Below are positions 45,280 to 56,955 of a stretch of 60,000 nt of DNA, one piece after another. Source of the stretch: Takakia lepidozioides. Its lineage: Eukaryota > Streptophyta > Takakiopsida > Takakiales > Takakiaceae. Under the pieces are notes generated by a model, which saw nothing but the letters and a program-made list of their open reading frames with translations, did no database searches and had not been told where the DNA came from. The stretch is from contig CM060733.1 in the NCBI GenBank assembly GCA_030704615.1, positions 27,964,001 through 28,024,000 on the forward strand. Reading direction: 5' to 3'. Each line of letters begins with the position of its first letter. Within the stretch, counting starts at the first letter, position 1. The translations under genes were made by a program, and so were the position numbers.

Positions 45280-45684
45280 TCAAGAAAGAGCATCTGGTTT
45301 TCCTTGAAGATGTCCGGGACGGTAGGTAATAACAAAATCAAACCTTGCTAGTGACATACTCCATCTTGTTTGACGTCGATTCAAAACACGAGCACTCATA
45401 AAATACTCGAGGTTTTTGTGATCGGTATAGATAGTGACCTGATGTTGAGCTCCCTCCAATAGATGACGCCACTCCTCAAAAGCATCGACAATTGCTAGAA
45501 GTTCTTTGTTATGGATTTCAGAATTGATCTCCGCAGCGAAAAATTTGCGAAAACCAACAAGGTGAAGTCGGCCATCTGTACCATATTGAGAGAGTACCGC
45601 GCCAAGTGCAAAGTCCGATGCATCTGCTTCCAAAAAGAATGGTTTCGATGGATCTGCATGTACCAGTATTGGAGCCGTTGTCAA
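45280..45684 (-). pseudogene. RNase H remnant of Ty3 element 2
   Basis: The frame has EADASDFALGAVLSQYGTDG, then HNKELLAIVDAFEEWRHLLE and YTDHKNLEYF, with catalytic Asp and Glu in place. It is separated by a frameshift near 45700-45760 from the RT frame upstream and by stops from the integrase downstream. Confidence 0.75.
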
Positions 45685-45753
45685 TACCTGCTTCAGCCTT
45701 TCAAATGTTTGGTCAGCCTTTTCGTCCCATACAAATTTGTCCTTCCCTGTGAG

Positions 45754-47181
45754 TCATGTCATTGGTGCAGCAAATTTGGAGTAGTTCTGGATGAAGATTC
45801 TATAGAAATTTGCAAATCCTAGAAAACATTGTACAGCTCGGACCGAAGTTGATTTAACCCACTCGATGATGGTTTGTATTTTCTTCTGATCCATAAAGAC
45901 TCCTTCGTCGGAAATAATGTAGCCCAAAAATTCGACTTCAGATTGGTGGAAAATATGTTTTTCCAACTTGGCATATAGTCTTTTTTCCCTCAATTTATCA
46001 AGGACAAGGCGTACATGGCGACCATGTTCTTCTTCATTATGTGAAAATATCAAAATATCGTCCAAATAGATGACTACAAAGTCATCTAAAAATTCTCGAA
46101 AGATGTCATTCATCATATGTTGAAAATTGTTGGAGCATTTGTAAGAACGAAAGGCATAACACTGTATTCGAAACGTCCATACCTTGTGCGAAAGGCAGTC
46201 TTCCATTCGTTTCCTTCTTTTATTCGTACAAGGTTGTGCGCTCCTCTCAAGTCGATCTTTGTCTAAAAATTTGCTCGTCCAAGTTGTTCGAGGAGTCCGG
46301 AAATCAGCAGTAGTGGGTAACGATTTTTTTATAATGACTTTGTTGAGCCCACGATAGTCCATATACATGCGTAACGATCCGTCTTTCTTCTTCACAAATA
46401 AGATAGGTGCTCCCGCGGGTGATTTCGAATGTTGAATGAAATTCTTTGACAAATTTTCATGAATGTATTTGCGTAAAGCAGCCAGCTCCGTCTGAGATAA
46501 ATTGTAGATCGGGCCGAATGGTGGTTGAGCTCTTTCTTGCAACTCAACTGCACAATCATAAGGTTGATGTTCTGGCAACATGTCTGCATTTTTTTTCTTG
46601 AAGACATCATTGAAATCTTGATATTGAGTGGGTAATGTCGAAGTACCTTGGTCTGTTGTGGTTTTGATTGGAGTCGCATAAAGTGCAAATGTCGCGTCTT
46701 TCTTCGTAGCTTTCATAAAGGCTCTAGCTCCAAGAAACAGGGGTTGAATACCTTTGGTACTTTTGCATTTTTGTCTTGCCGAAATTTTTCGTGATCGCCA
46801 GTCGATGTCAGGATTATGAAGTACAAACCAGGGAAGTCCAAGGATCACATGATTCGTTGGAGACTGGATGACATTGAAAACAATCTGTGATGGTTGATTT
46901 TTAAGCTTCAATTCAAATGGTCGAGTTTCATGGTCAACATTTCCTGATGCTAACGGTCGTCCATCGATGACTCCAACAGGGGCCGAGAATTTCTTTCTTA
47001 CGAGCGTTAAAATGTGTTGTTTCGCAAAGTCTTTGTCAATAAAACACGCTGAAACGTCCGAGTCCAAAAATGCTTCTACGGAGATATCTCGATTTTGTAT
47101 CAAGATCTTTACTGGAACTGTGAAACAAGGTACAGGATCTGGAGGTTTTTTTGGTGAGGAATTTGGGGTGTCCAGCCGCAT
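45754..47181 (-). pseudogene. Protease and reverse transcriptase of Ty3 element 2
   Basis: A 475-codon open frame. The protease site region reads AFLDSDVSACFID where an active aspartic protease has DSGAS or DTGAS, so the protease is probably dead. RT has LFVKKKDGSLRMYMDYRGLN and the catalytic VIYLDDILIFS. Between about 46320 and 46140 the frame is shifted and later restored, which scrambles the palm start while leaving the frame open. The CCHC knuckle (LYCGEEDHMALNC) is in an adjoining frame at 47196-47495. Confidence 0.75.
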
Positions 47182-47631
47182 GGTCCCTACTGTGACTAGA
47201 CATCTTCGTTTTCCGACCTCCTCGTATCAAACACTTGAGTGGTGCCCCGAGCTCTGAATCTTCTCTTGTTGAGGCAGTTTAATGCCATGTGATCTTCTTC
47301 TCCGCAATAAAGGCATAATCCATTCGAGCATCGTCTTTGTTTTTCTTGTGGCGTCAATGGCTTGAATCGGACAGCATCAATCTGCATAGGATCATTACCG
47401 GATGTCTGATGGATCGTTGTATTTGGTGTCGTAGTAGCAGCGGCGTGGTGCGTCGTCGACCATCCAGATTGCTTCTCTTGACGTATTTCGAACAAACGAT
47501 TATCGCATGCAATGACTTGGGTGATGAGGGATGGCCTTTACACGTCAAGACAGCACCCGGTGCCCCGAAAGTAAACTAGGTGCGGCGGCTTATGGCGGGC
47601 AGAAGGCGATCTTCGATGGAGTGTGCTTTAA

Positions 47632-48225
47632 TTGCAGGGAACCCGGGCAACCACGGAGTTGTCCGAGGATTCCATTAGCCGCTTGGTGGAGGCAGTGGTT
47701 GCCAAGACTTGCAAGGTAGGCAACTACTCTTGTGAGTTGTATCAAGAGACTGACGCCCTGCATAAAAGGAGTCAGTTATTGTTCGTGAGTGGGATAATTT
47801 CCGGAACTAAAGTGTCGTTGTTGGTGGACACAGGAGCGTCGCACTCCTTTATGACACCGGCAACGGCACGGTACCCGACAAGTGATGTGGGGGCTTCTAT
47901 TGAGGTGCGTTCTGCTAAAAGAGAACCACAATTGGCGACGAGGTTGGCGTTCGATGTTCCTCTTCAGCTCGGGAGTTAGGAGGGACGTGAGAACTTCACC
48001 ATTTGCGAGATTGATGGAGTGGATCTCATTTTGGGGATGACCTTTTTGAGCAAATCAGGAGCGGTCATAGATGGCCGCAAGAGAATAGTCATGTTACCTT
48101 GTGGGAATGATGGCGAAGTTTTACGAGTTTCGGAAACGCCCAACCCAGTAGGAGGGCGAATAAACTTGCTATCAGCAAAGGAGTGGGCCGTGGAGGAGCC
48201 ACACGAGCCCCAGTTTTTGCTTTAA
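47632..48225 (+). pseudogene. gag end and aspartic protease of element 3
   Basis: The frame shows GTKVSLLVDTGASHSFMTP, a retroviral-type protease with an intact DTGAS site, and continues after a stop near 47979 to VDLILGMTFLSKSGAVID (48010-48065), the usual second protease block. A stop after FLL at 48223 separates it from RT. Confidence 0.7.
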
Positions 48226-48349
48226 GTAAGACAAGTGAAAGGAGAAGACGATGGGGAGCCGAGCCCAGATTGGATCAAGGGGATTTTGGAGAAATATCAG
48301 GATGTGATGCCGGAGGATTTACCAAGCGGCTTGCCACCGCGAAGAGGAG

Positions 48350-49271
48350 TTGACCACACGATTTGAGGTGATACCGGGATCGGAGCCGCCTGCCAAGGCA
48401 CCCTACCGATTGAGCCACAGAGAGTTGGTCGAGCTGAAGACTCAACTCAAGGGTCTAATGTCAAAGGGGTACATCCGGCCGAGTAAGTCACCTTACGGAG
48501 CCCATGTGCTATTCGCAGACAAGAAGGATGGGACGCTGCGGATGTGTGTCAATTACAGGGCTCTGAATAAGGTGACTATCAAAAACCGATACCCTTTGCC
48601 AAGGATCGACGACCTCTTTGATCGGTTGGCAGGAGCAAAGTATTTCAGCCGTATCGATTTGCGCTCCGGGTATCATCAAATTCGAGTGGCGGAAGGAGAT
48701 GAGGAGAAGACCGCGTGCAAGACAAGGTATGGTTCATATGAGTTCTTGGTGATGCATTTTGGGCTCACCAACGCACCTGCAACCCTTAGCACACTAATTA
48801 ATAGCCTCTTCCAGGAGTGGTTGGACGACTTTGGTTGGACGACATCGACGACATCTTGGTGTACTCGAAAACAAAGGAAGAGCACCTGGAGCACCTCAAA
48901 AGGGTGTTCTAGAATTACGGGAAGGGAAGCTATATGCCAAAGCTTCAAAGTGCAAATTCGGGGTCACAAAAGTGGAGTTCCTGGGGCATGTGATTACACA
49001 TGATGGGATAAAAATTGATGACAGAAAGGTGAGGGCGATCTTGAACTGGGAGCCTCCGACTTCGGTCCCGGGAGTGCGATCCTTCTTAAGACTCGCCTCC
49101 TATTACCGAAAGTATGTGAGAAATTTCGCCAAGATCGCGGGGCCGTTGTCAGACCTTCTGTGTAAATCCAAGGTATGGGTATGGAACATCTTTTGTGGCC
49201 AAGCTTTTGCCGAGTTCAAGCAGCGGATGGCGGAAGCTCCTGAAAATCTCGGAGTTCGACCGCCCATTTGA
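48350..49271 (+). pseudogene. Reverse transcriptase of element 3
   Basis: RT blocks: '[20 protein letters not shown]', [35 protein letters not shown]. At about 48830 a small duplication or slip turns the catalytic YLDD region into a frame-broken [12 protein letters not shown], and the frame then continues as HLKRV, '[20 protein letters not shown]'. The catalytic site is damaged. Confidence 0.75.
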
Positions 49272-50765
49272 GATTTATACGGATGCGTCGGACTTCGCGA
49301 TTGGAGGTGTACTCATGTAGGATGGACGTCCAATGGCTTACGAAAGTAAGAAACTGAATGAAGTGGAGCGACGGTGGCCAATGCACGAGAAAGAGATGAA
49401 GGCGGTGGTGCATTGCCTTGAGCTTTGGCGCCACTATGTTGGTTCCAACCCGGTGAAGGTGTTTACGGACAATGTCACGGTGAAGTATTTTGCCACGCAG
49501 CCTAAGTTGTCCCCAAAACAACTTAGGTGGCAAGACATTTTGGCGGTGTTCGACGCGGATATCCAGTACAAATCGGGACGGGACAATGTGGTGGCCAATG
49601 CTTTAGCAGCTCATGTTAGAGTACAAGGGCGAGACGGCGCTCCAGAGGAAGATCCGGAAGGCTTACCGGAATGATGAGATGGCAAAATCCGTGATGCGGG
49701 ACTTGAGGATGGGGGTTAAATCGCAGTTCCACTTGCAAAAATGGACTACTCCGGTACAAGCAAAATCGTCTCTACGTGCTGAAGGGAGGGATCAGAGATA
49801 GTCTCTTGAGAGAATGCCATGATGGCCTACTTGCGGGCCACGGCGGAGCCAAGCGCACCGCAACACTTTTGAAAAAAATGTATTTCTGGCCCAAACTAAG
49901 GGAGGAGGCCGAGGAGTATGTCAAGACATGCACCACATGCCAACAAAACCGGAGCGAGTACAAAAAGCAAGCGGGGCTGTTACAACCCTTGCCGATTCTA
50001 GAGGGGTCTTGGGAAAGTGTCTCGATGGACTTCATGACTGCTATGCCGCTGTCAAAAGGATTCGATGCAATCATGGTGGTGGTGGATAGGTTCAGTAAAA
50101 TGGGCCATTTCATCCCCACCAAGGAGACGGCAATGGCGCAGGAGACGAGGCGACTTTACTTCGCCCACGTCTTCAAAGCATCATGGACTCTCGAAGGATA
50201 TTGTCTCGGATCGCGATCCAAAATTTACTAGTAAATTTTGGAGGGTACTTTGGAAGAAAATGGGGACGAGGCTCAAAATGAGCACCGCCTTCAGACCTAC
50301 GACGGACGGCCAAACGGAAAGGGTGAATTCCGTGGTGAAGCAGATCTTGCGGAATTACGTGTCGGCAGACCAATCGGACTGGGTGGAGCACTTGGATGCG
50401 GCGGAGTTCTGTTATAATAACACAAAACATTCCGCAACGAGAGTTTCCTCTTTCGTATTGGTCTATAGAAAAGCACCTTTGGTGCTGACAAGTTGGGCCA
50501 GGACGTTGAGGAACCGGCAACAGCGGCAGTGCTGGAAGAACGCGAACGTTTGTTGAAGCTTGCAAAGTACAACATTGCCAAAGCTAGGAAATGGTATGAA
50601 CGGCAGGCGAATCGGAAGCGAAGGGAGGTTAAGTTTGAGGCAGGCACGGAGGTCTGGTTGAACATCAAGAATTTTCGACTACCTCCGGAAGTGAGTCCGA
50701 AGTTCGTACCTCCGTATGCGGGACCCTTTCGCATCCGGAAGGTTATGGCAAAGGCTTATGCCTAG
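49262..50765 (+). pseudogene. RNase H and integrase of element 3
   Basis: RNase H begins IYTDASDFAIGGVLM, has a TAG at 49318, and goes on 'RRWPMHEKEMKAVVHCLELW'. Integrase follows with the HHCC finger (CHDGLLAGHGG...CTTCQQNR), SMDFMTAMPLSKGFDAIMVV, a frameshift near 50180, then [25 protein letters not shown] and AEFCYNNTKHSAT. The last 270 bases encode the basic tail (WYERQANRKRREVKF). No chromodomain is reached. Confidence 0.75.
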
Positions 50766-51882
50766 ACACCCAGTAACTCCTTTTGCCAATTCTTCAATCA
50801 TTCCCAGGCTGCTTCCTGATGGTGACTGAGCTCATAAGGATGTGAATTGCACGGCAAGGATTCGCATTCACAGTGGTGCTTTAGGATGTGTGTCCATGCC
50901 AAGATGCTGCAAAGGTGCCCAGCGGCAGGCCCATCTTTTCAAGCATGCTTGCACGTAGCCTACTACGGTCTACCCTTCGTGTTCTGCTTGCCTACTGTCT
51001 TGGAGATTATTATTTGCATGAAACGCCTTTTCTACACCTACTGTATTCTAGTATTGGCGAATTTGATGTCGATGAGATTCAAAATCCAGGGAGTGGGGGA
51101 CAATGGGAGTTCCGGCATGACTTAGTTTTTCTAAGGCCACGCTGCCTCTGCCTCCAGCCCGCCCCATCGGTACATCCCCTCTCCGCGTGCGACAAGTCCT
51201 ATCTTGCATGTACTCCCATCGCTGAAACCCCGGTTGGATTAACCGAGCTTTGATGGGCTAATACATGTCATTCTCCCCTCCGGCATGCATTAAGAGCCGT
51301 TACCCTCACCCCTTCTATTGACGGCTATTAACTATCTCTCGCCGCCATGCAGGACTGCAGTCCAAATACTCACACTACGCTCCTCCCCAAGCTCTCATCC
51401 AGCTTGCCCCGGCATGAAGCTGTTAGCTAGCCACCCCTTCATTGCTCACTTCTGCGCTTAAGAATCAGTCTTGCCCCTGTCGGCTCCTCCATCCTAGGGA
51501 ACCTGATTTCTGCCAATCACCTCCCTTTCCCACTCCCCTCCAGTTGTCCTCTTTCGGCTCTCGCCCACTGGCATCATCCGCCAGCTTTGTTTCTTCTGCT
51601 ATGAGTCCAAGCAGTTCCTCCCCTGCTAGCCTGCTCATAATCAGCCGCTCGCCCCTCCATTTGTTCGGCCGTCATACCACTGACGCTTGGCGCAACACCT
51701 TTATTATCATCCTCGGAAGATTATTCCTCTCCTCTCGGGTCCCTCGCTACCTACTTAGACCTCACGTTCGCTACGCTACTTCATTGCCCTTCTCCTCCCG
51801 CCCTCCCCTCTCTTTTCTGATCCTGTCCGCACCTCAGTAAGCACTCTTGCTTTCCTTTAAGCGTCCTTGCTCTCGCCCGCTT
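50766..51882 (+). other. Probable LINE 5' region
   Basis: No domain-bearing frame. From about 51140 the plus strand becomes rich in CTCC and CCCT words and lacks A-runs, as in plant LINE 5' untranslated regions. The exact left boundary of the LINE was not found. 50766-51140 may be older flanking DNA. Confidence 0.4.
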
Positions 51883-53295
51883 ATGGCTTCCAGAGGTGCC
51901 CCCTCTCGTAAAAAAAGGTCTAGCTTTGGCACCAGCTCAAGGGGAAGAGGCAGCTGGATCCCGCGCAACTCCTCAGCAACTCCTATATCGTCAATTCTCG
52001 GGAAGGGTCTTGAGATCGCTGGTCCCAAGCCGTTCCAAGAGCTGATTCCTTGGGCAGATTCTGTGGCCCCAGATGATGATTTTGCGGATATTATTCCCCT
52101 GGACCTTGAATGCCTAAAAGCCCACTCCTCAAAGATGATGCAACACGGAATTTTGGTGTACTTCCCTGGACGTCCAAGAGACAAGGAAGGTGCCCGGACA
52201 TAGATTGTGGAGCATTTGGGTTCAGAAGGAGGCCTCACTCATCATTATCGCCACTCTATGGGAAGAGGTTTCTACACTGTCAAATTTGGTACGAAGGAGA
52301 ATGCGGGCGGGCTCTAGCTTTCAACACACGCAAATCAAGGTTCAAAGTCCATATTTTTCCTTGGTCTCCTGCACGGGGGCACAATGACGACACTACTTGC
52401 AAACCGCGGATTATTGCCCTGCCCTTCCTACCTGATAACTACCTGGCCTCGCTTCCGAAGATTGGAGCTCACTTCGGCTCCTTCATTGGAAGTCTAAATG
52501 TGTTTGATCCAATGGACGACACTGTACTAAGTGTGGATCAAGACCCCTCGCTATTTGATGGCAATGACAGTGGAGTCCCAAAAATTGTTGTACTGATGCC
52601 AGAGACAGCGAAGATAGGAAATGGAATTAAATTGCCGACTCTGGATGGCTCTTCTGTTTCTGTTTAGATCAAAGAAGAGGTTCTAAGCATAATCTGCTTC
52701 GAATGCAATGGAGAGGGCCATGTCAAAGCACACTGCCCCCAGCGCGGCAAAGCAGTTGTGTAGGCGCAGCCTGAAGTCCCCACGAGATGCCACGAGATGC
52801 TTGGACTTGCGCTCTTTTGCAAACCTAAAGCTTTGTGAATGTTCCCCTGAAAATGTTGTGCTTCGCAGCTTGGCAGTAGTCAAAATTACTCCTATAATCT
52901 ACGACATGCTCGATGGCCCTAACCGCCCCCCTTCTATTATGCTCACTAACGGATCGGAGGGATTGGTAGATGCCTGGATTACTTCTCACCACAAAACTTA
53001 CTACTCGGACTCTAAGGCGGTGGAGCTTTGTCTCAAGCTGGTGGGTACCCTCTTCGCCGAGGAACCATTCCAGTTCCTACTCTCCAATGACACTACGGTG
53101 CATTTCGGGGCATTCTGGGACAACTCCACAGAATTTGATGATGCTTCCACGGTCAATGTTCTACTCGCCTTCAGTTGGGAGGATATTGGAGGCGGTTTAA
53201 ACACTAAAGCGGGCTCCTTCTCATGGTCCACAAAAAAAGCCTTGGCAGAGGACACTGTTGAAGCCCAACCTAGCAATGGGTTCCCGTCCGCATGA
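51883..53295 (+). pseudogene. LINE ORF1 (gag-like, CCHC zinc knuckle)
   Basis: It starts MASRGAPSRKKRSSFGTSS, a basic head, then an acidic middle and the plant LINE ORF1 body ('HGILVYFPGRPRDKEG', GFYTVKFGTKENAG). A TAG at 52201, a shift near 52315 and a TAG at 52665 break it. The knuckle C-FE-C-NGEG-H-VKAH-C is at 52695-52736. The last part, 52708-53295, is in a shifted frame with DAWITSHHKTYYSDSKAVEL. The role in an intact element is RNA binding. Confidence 0.7.
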
Positions 53296-53948
53296 GGTTT
53301 CTCTCAGAGCAGGAAGGTCATCGCTGTTGGCTTCACACTTGCAGACGCAATTCTAGGTCTTCCTGTAGCCCAGGCCCATTCGGCTGCGATTTCACCTACC
53401 CCTGGTAAAGCCGCCACCACGGGCTTCCAGCCCTATGCTAGCTTGTCGAAAAAAACTCATCTACACTCTCCTTCAACCGCGTCTCCATCAACCCTTGGAG
53501 GATCTCCCCTGGTAAGTTCCAACTGCTCAGCCTTCCCCCTCTTCATCTGCTGCCCATCCCCTTTCTCAGGTATATGTCAGGTTCTTGCTAGCTGGCATCC
53601 GCTGGGGATGATTCTCCCCCATCTCTTCTATGCCCCTGGAAGTAAACTGCTGTCAGAAAAATACCTTCACAGCTTTGCTTGTTGGCTAGGGCTCAAGGAT
53701 GTCATTAAAGGCTGTTCGGTTATTTCAAGAAAGAAGACACAATTTATTGCTTTGGTTCAGGGTCAACAGAAAAAGGGTTTAGGTAACACACCAGTGGGTG
53801 TCATCTACCTCTCATCTACACCAGCCCCCCCCCACCAGATTTGGTTGGTTCTCCTCCCTCTTCCACAATGGCACTAAGCATGTCTTCTTCTTTTCCACAT
53901 CAGGGCTATCATTTCGAGAAGTTTTCTCGAGCCCTCTCCCCCAAGTTA

Positions 53949-54285
53949 ATGTTATTTTACATCAGATCCTGGAATATTAGAGGCATAGGTTCTGATGCCT
54001 CTGCCCCTAAAAGATCCAAGATTAAACGCTGGGCTGCCTCGGTGATGTCTGAAAATTTTATTATCTTCCTACAGGAACATAAGCTAAATGATTCTAAGAT
54101 AACCTCTTTAGGAAATATGTTGTGGCCAGCCAATCTTTCTTGGTGGAATAAAATTGTGGCTGACTCTAGAGGTGGCACATCTATTCTGGTGTCCTCGAAT
54201 CTGGCCAACCATATCTCTGGAGTGGAAATCTGGATGATTGGCAGAGCGCAATTTTGTCTTCTCTCCATTCCTAGTACAGGGTGTA
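53949..54285 (+). pseudogene. LINE ORF2, endonuclease N-terminal part
   Basis: It starts MLFYIRSWNIRGIG, the usual ORF2 opening, and has the catalytic Glu block FIIFLQEHKLNDSKI and SRGGTSILVSSNL. The frame stops at 54306, and the sequence after about 54290 no longer resembles endonuclease. Confidence 0.8.
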
Positions 54286-54289
54286 AAAT

Positions 54290-55170
54290 AGGCCTCAGAG
54301 GGAAATGATAGAGGTGGCATTCTAGTGGGTCTGATTACAAGATTGAGTGCCAGACCCTCGCTGCCAAAAGTCAACATACAACAAAATGCAACATTGCGCA
54401 AAAAGTGGAACTTTGGTTCAAATGAGACATTTTTATTAATAATGAACTGTGACAAGTATGCATGCCCTCACAAGCCGAGGGAAGCCAAAAGTATGCATGC
54501 CATCCATGCTCAGGTAAGTTGGGAATTTTTTCCCGTGTTGCACTATCCTCACCAAGAAGCTGGAACCTCCATTGGCCTCAACAAGCTCATGACTGACAAG
54601 GTGTCGGTAGGTGAAGACAATGGATGCAGCCCGTTCTGCTTTGGTGTAGTGGACAACGGTGTCATGTCCTCTGATATATGCACCCATCGTAAATCGAGAT
54701 CTTTGTTGTGGAGAGACTGTGTCCATAGGACTCATCCTCGTAGCTTATGAGAATGTCCCCATACACTGTTTGCGATGGAATCCTCTCTGGCATGTACGTA
54801 CACCCGATGCAATCCTCGTAGGCCCATTGGCAGCACCTCCAATGATGTAGGAAGGCCGTGCGGCTTTTGGGGATGTTCCATGTAGGAGGATACTGCAGAT
54901 CAACGATTCGCAGGCACGAAAGTCGCGCAAGCCCGTCCCCGCGAGGCTGATCGTGGAAGCCAGGAAGGTACTCAAGAGCAGACAGGTGCACCCTCCTCTG
55001 CTGAGAGTGGTCTATCCAATCCTGCAGGTATATGAAAATATCCCCTGACTTGGGCTAGAAGTCCCACGGGGTGCGATGCTTGTTTGGGCGGTTAATGGGA
55101 TCCCGGCACGCCATCGAGGACTACTGAAATGCTCCCAATGTTGTCGCTGATATTTTAGCCTCACCCCCAA
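54290..55170. other. 0.9-kb foreign block inside the LINE endonuclease
   Basis: The expected 100 or so endonuclease residues are missing, and unrelated sequence of about 880 bases is present. Its minus strand has two adjacent open frames: 'LSALEYLPGFHDQPRGDGLA' through 'DCIGCTYMPERIPSQTVYGD' (54662-54991), and 'AERAASIVFTYRHLVSHELV' through 'SMDGMHTFGFPRLVRACI' (54436-54735). Both look like real protein but I recognise no family. It may be a captured gene fragment or another element. No clear target duplication was seen. Confidence 0.5.
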
Positions 55171-56155
55171 CGAAAGTAATGCGTGGGAAACTCTCTGTCT
55201 CTCTATCGGTCTTATTGACATCTCCATCCCTAGAGATAATCAGCTGCGATTCTCTTGGACAAATTGCAGAGCACCGCCTGAACTGGTTATGGCCAGACTA
55301 GATCGAATTTACTGCACTACTGGTATAGTGTCTTGGGCCCGGCCTATTCCAATGGGCCCAGTGCTTCCTAACTTTGACCATGTAGAGACTGGAGCTCTCT
55401 TTTTTGTTCCTGGATCTAGGTCCAAAGGTAGAGGTTACTTCAAGCTTAACCCATCTATGCTTAAATCTAGGGCAGTGGTAAATGATCTGGCCCAGATATG
55501 GTCTTCATCTGGGAACCATTTTCAGTCTGCCACCCTTAGATTCCTTACCAAGCTAGAGGCTACCAGGATTAGATCCCAGGAACTATCCAAAGCCTTTGCT
55601 TTAACGTGCTCCCAAAAAGAGAAGAGACTGCTCAAATGCCTCCATCTTTGCCAAAAGCTTTTGGAAAACAAAGATGAAGGTCCCTATACTATGATGAACT
55701 ATAATAGAGCAAAATCCAATCTCTGGAATTTTAGACAGGAGAAGGAAAACGCTATCCGTATAAAGGCAGGGGTGAACTGGTCTCTAAAAGGTGAAAAAAT
55801 GACTACATATTTCTTTGCTAAGGCCAAACAAAGGCAAATGGCTTCATCCATTTCCTCCCTCACTAGCCCTGATGGGTCCACTACCTCCTCCAACCCTAAA
55901 GCGATGGCTGCCTATGCTGAGCAACACTTTGCCTCCCTCTTCTCTAAGAGGCAGCACTCAGAAGAGTCTAAGTTTGCCTCTCAGGAAATTATGCGATGTG
56001 TCCCCTCGCTCCTTTCTGAAAAAGAGAAAGAGGAACTCTCTTCCCCGCTCTCCGACTCAGACCTGGCGGAGGCCCTGCATTCCCTCAAAGCTGGAAAGAT
56101 GCCAGGGTTAGACGCAATCCAATTGAATTTTTTACGGCCCTCTGGCAGACCATAG
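55171..56155 (+). pseudogene. LINE ORF2, endonuclease C-terminal part and linker
   Basis: It resumes with RFSWTNCRAPPELVMARLDR, the conserved endonuclease end (SWTN...RLDR), followed by the helical linker toward RT ('KEKRLLKCLHLCQKLLENKD', 'GVNWSLKGEKMTTYFFAKAK') and GKMPGLDAIQLNF. A frameshift near 56130 leads into the RT frame. Confidence 0.8.
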
Positions 56156-56940
56156 TGAATGACTTTGTTGAGTTGGCTAAAGATATACATTCGAAGGGCA
56201 TCATGCCTTCACTCTCAATTGGTCTCATCACTTTGATTTTCAAAAAGGGTGATAGAAGCATGTTATCTAATTATAGACCTATAACGCTTCTGAACACTGC
56301 TTACAAAATTATTGCCAAGGCTTTGGCCCTCAGGCTGCAGCCCATTCTCTCTCGGGTTATCAGACCAGAGCAATCCGGGTTTCTAAAAGGGAGAATGATT
56401 CTAGATAACATTCTTCTAGTCAATGAAGTCATACACAAGGCCAAGTGCTCTGAGCAGCCCATGGCCATACTCATGCTTGACTTTGAAAAGGCCTTTGATA
56501 ACATTGATTGGAGTTTTCTAAATCAAGTGTTGGTCAGAATGGGAATGCCTGAAGCTTTCTACAGATGGATCCATATCCTACTTTCCTCAGCCTCTAGCAA
56601 AGTCACGGTAAACGGAGTGATTTCAAATCCCTTTGCGCTTTTTAGGTCCGTAAGGCAAGGTTGCCCATTGTCTCCCTACCTCTTTCTCATGGCAGCAGAT
56701 GCCCTAGGACACTACCTCAATTCCAGGCAGGATATTCTGGGCCTAAAAATGCAGGATGGATCCTCTATTAAGAACTCAATGTATGCTGATGACACCACAT
56801 TGTTTTTGAACAATGAGTCACCAGCAAACATTGAAAGAGCTCGTCAAGCCCTGCAATTTTTTCTGCTCCGCTTCTGGGCTCAAAATAAACTGGACCAAAT
56901 CAGTTGGCCTCCTCACAGAGTTGTCTGCTTCATCCTATAG
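56155..56940 (+). pseudogene. LINE ORF2, reverse transcriptase
   Basis: RT blocks in order: LITLIFKKGD, NYRPITLLNTAYKIIAKAL, PEQSGFLKGRMILDNILLVN, MLDFEKAFDNIDW, 'SVRQGCPLSPYLFLMAADAL' and the catalytic YADD (56782-56793). The frame shifts near 56880, where the expected NW..SK block continues in another frame. Confidence 0.85.
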
Positions 56941-56955
56941 ATAGCACAACCCTCC

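Larger units (their letters stand above)
43979..47525 (-). mobile_element. Truncated Ty3/gypsy element 2, same family as element 1
   Basis: It runs gag end, protease, RT, RNase H and integrase on the minus strand, and lines up closely with element 1 from 'CTCCA.TA.TGAAACATGAAAG' (16580 there) to 'ATGCAATGACTTGGGTGA' (18990 there). Both ends are cut: no LTR, no chromodomain, no gag core. It keeps the zinc knuckle, protease and first half of RT that element 1 has lost. Confidence 0.85.
47526..50765 (+). mobile_element. Truncated Ty3/gypsy element 3, a different lineage, plus strand
   Basis: Order on the plus strand: part of a gag zinc knuckle (CFNCREPG, 47622), protease (LLVDTGASHSFM, 47820), RT (48350-48950), RNase H (49260-49610), integrase with zinc finger and core (49776-50556) and an integrase tail (50493-50765). 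No LTR is seen at either end. Many words differ from elements 1 and 2, so this is another Ty3 lineage. It abuts element 2 head to head. Confidence 0.85.
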
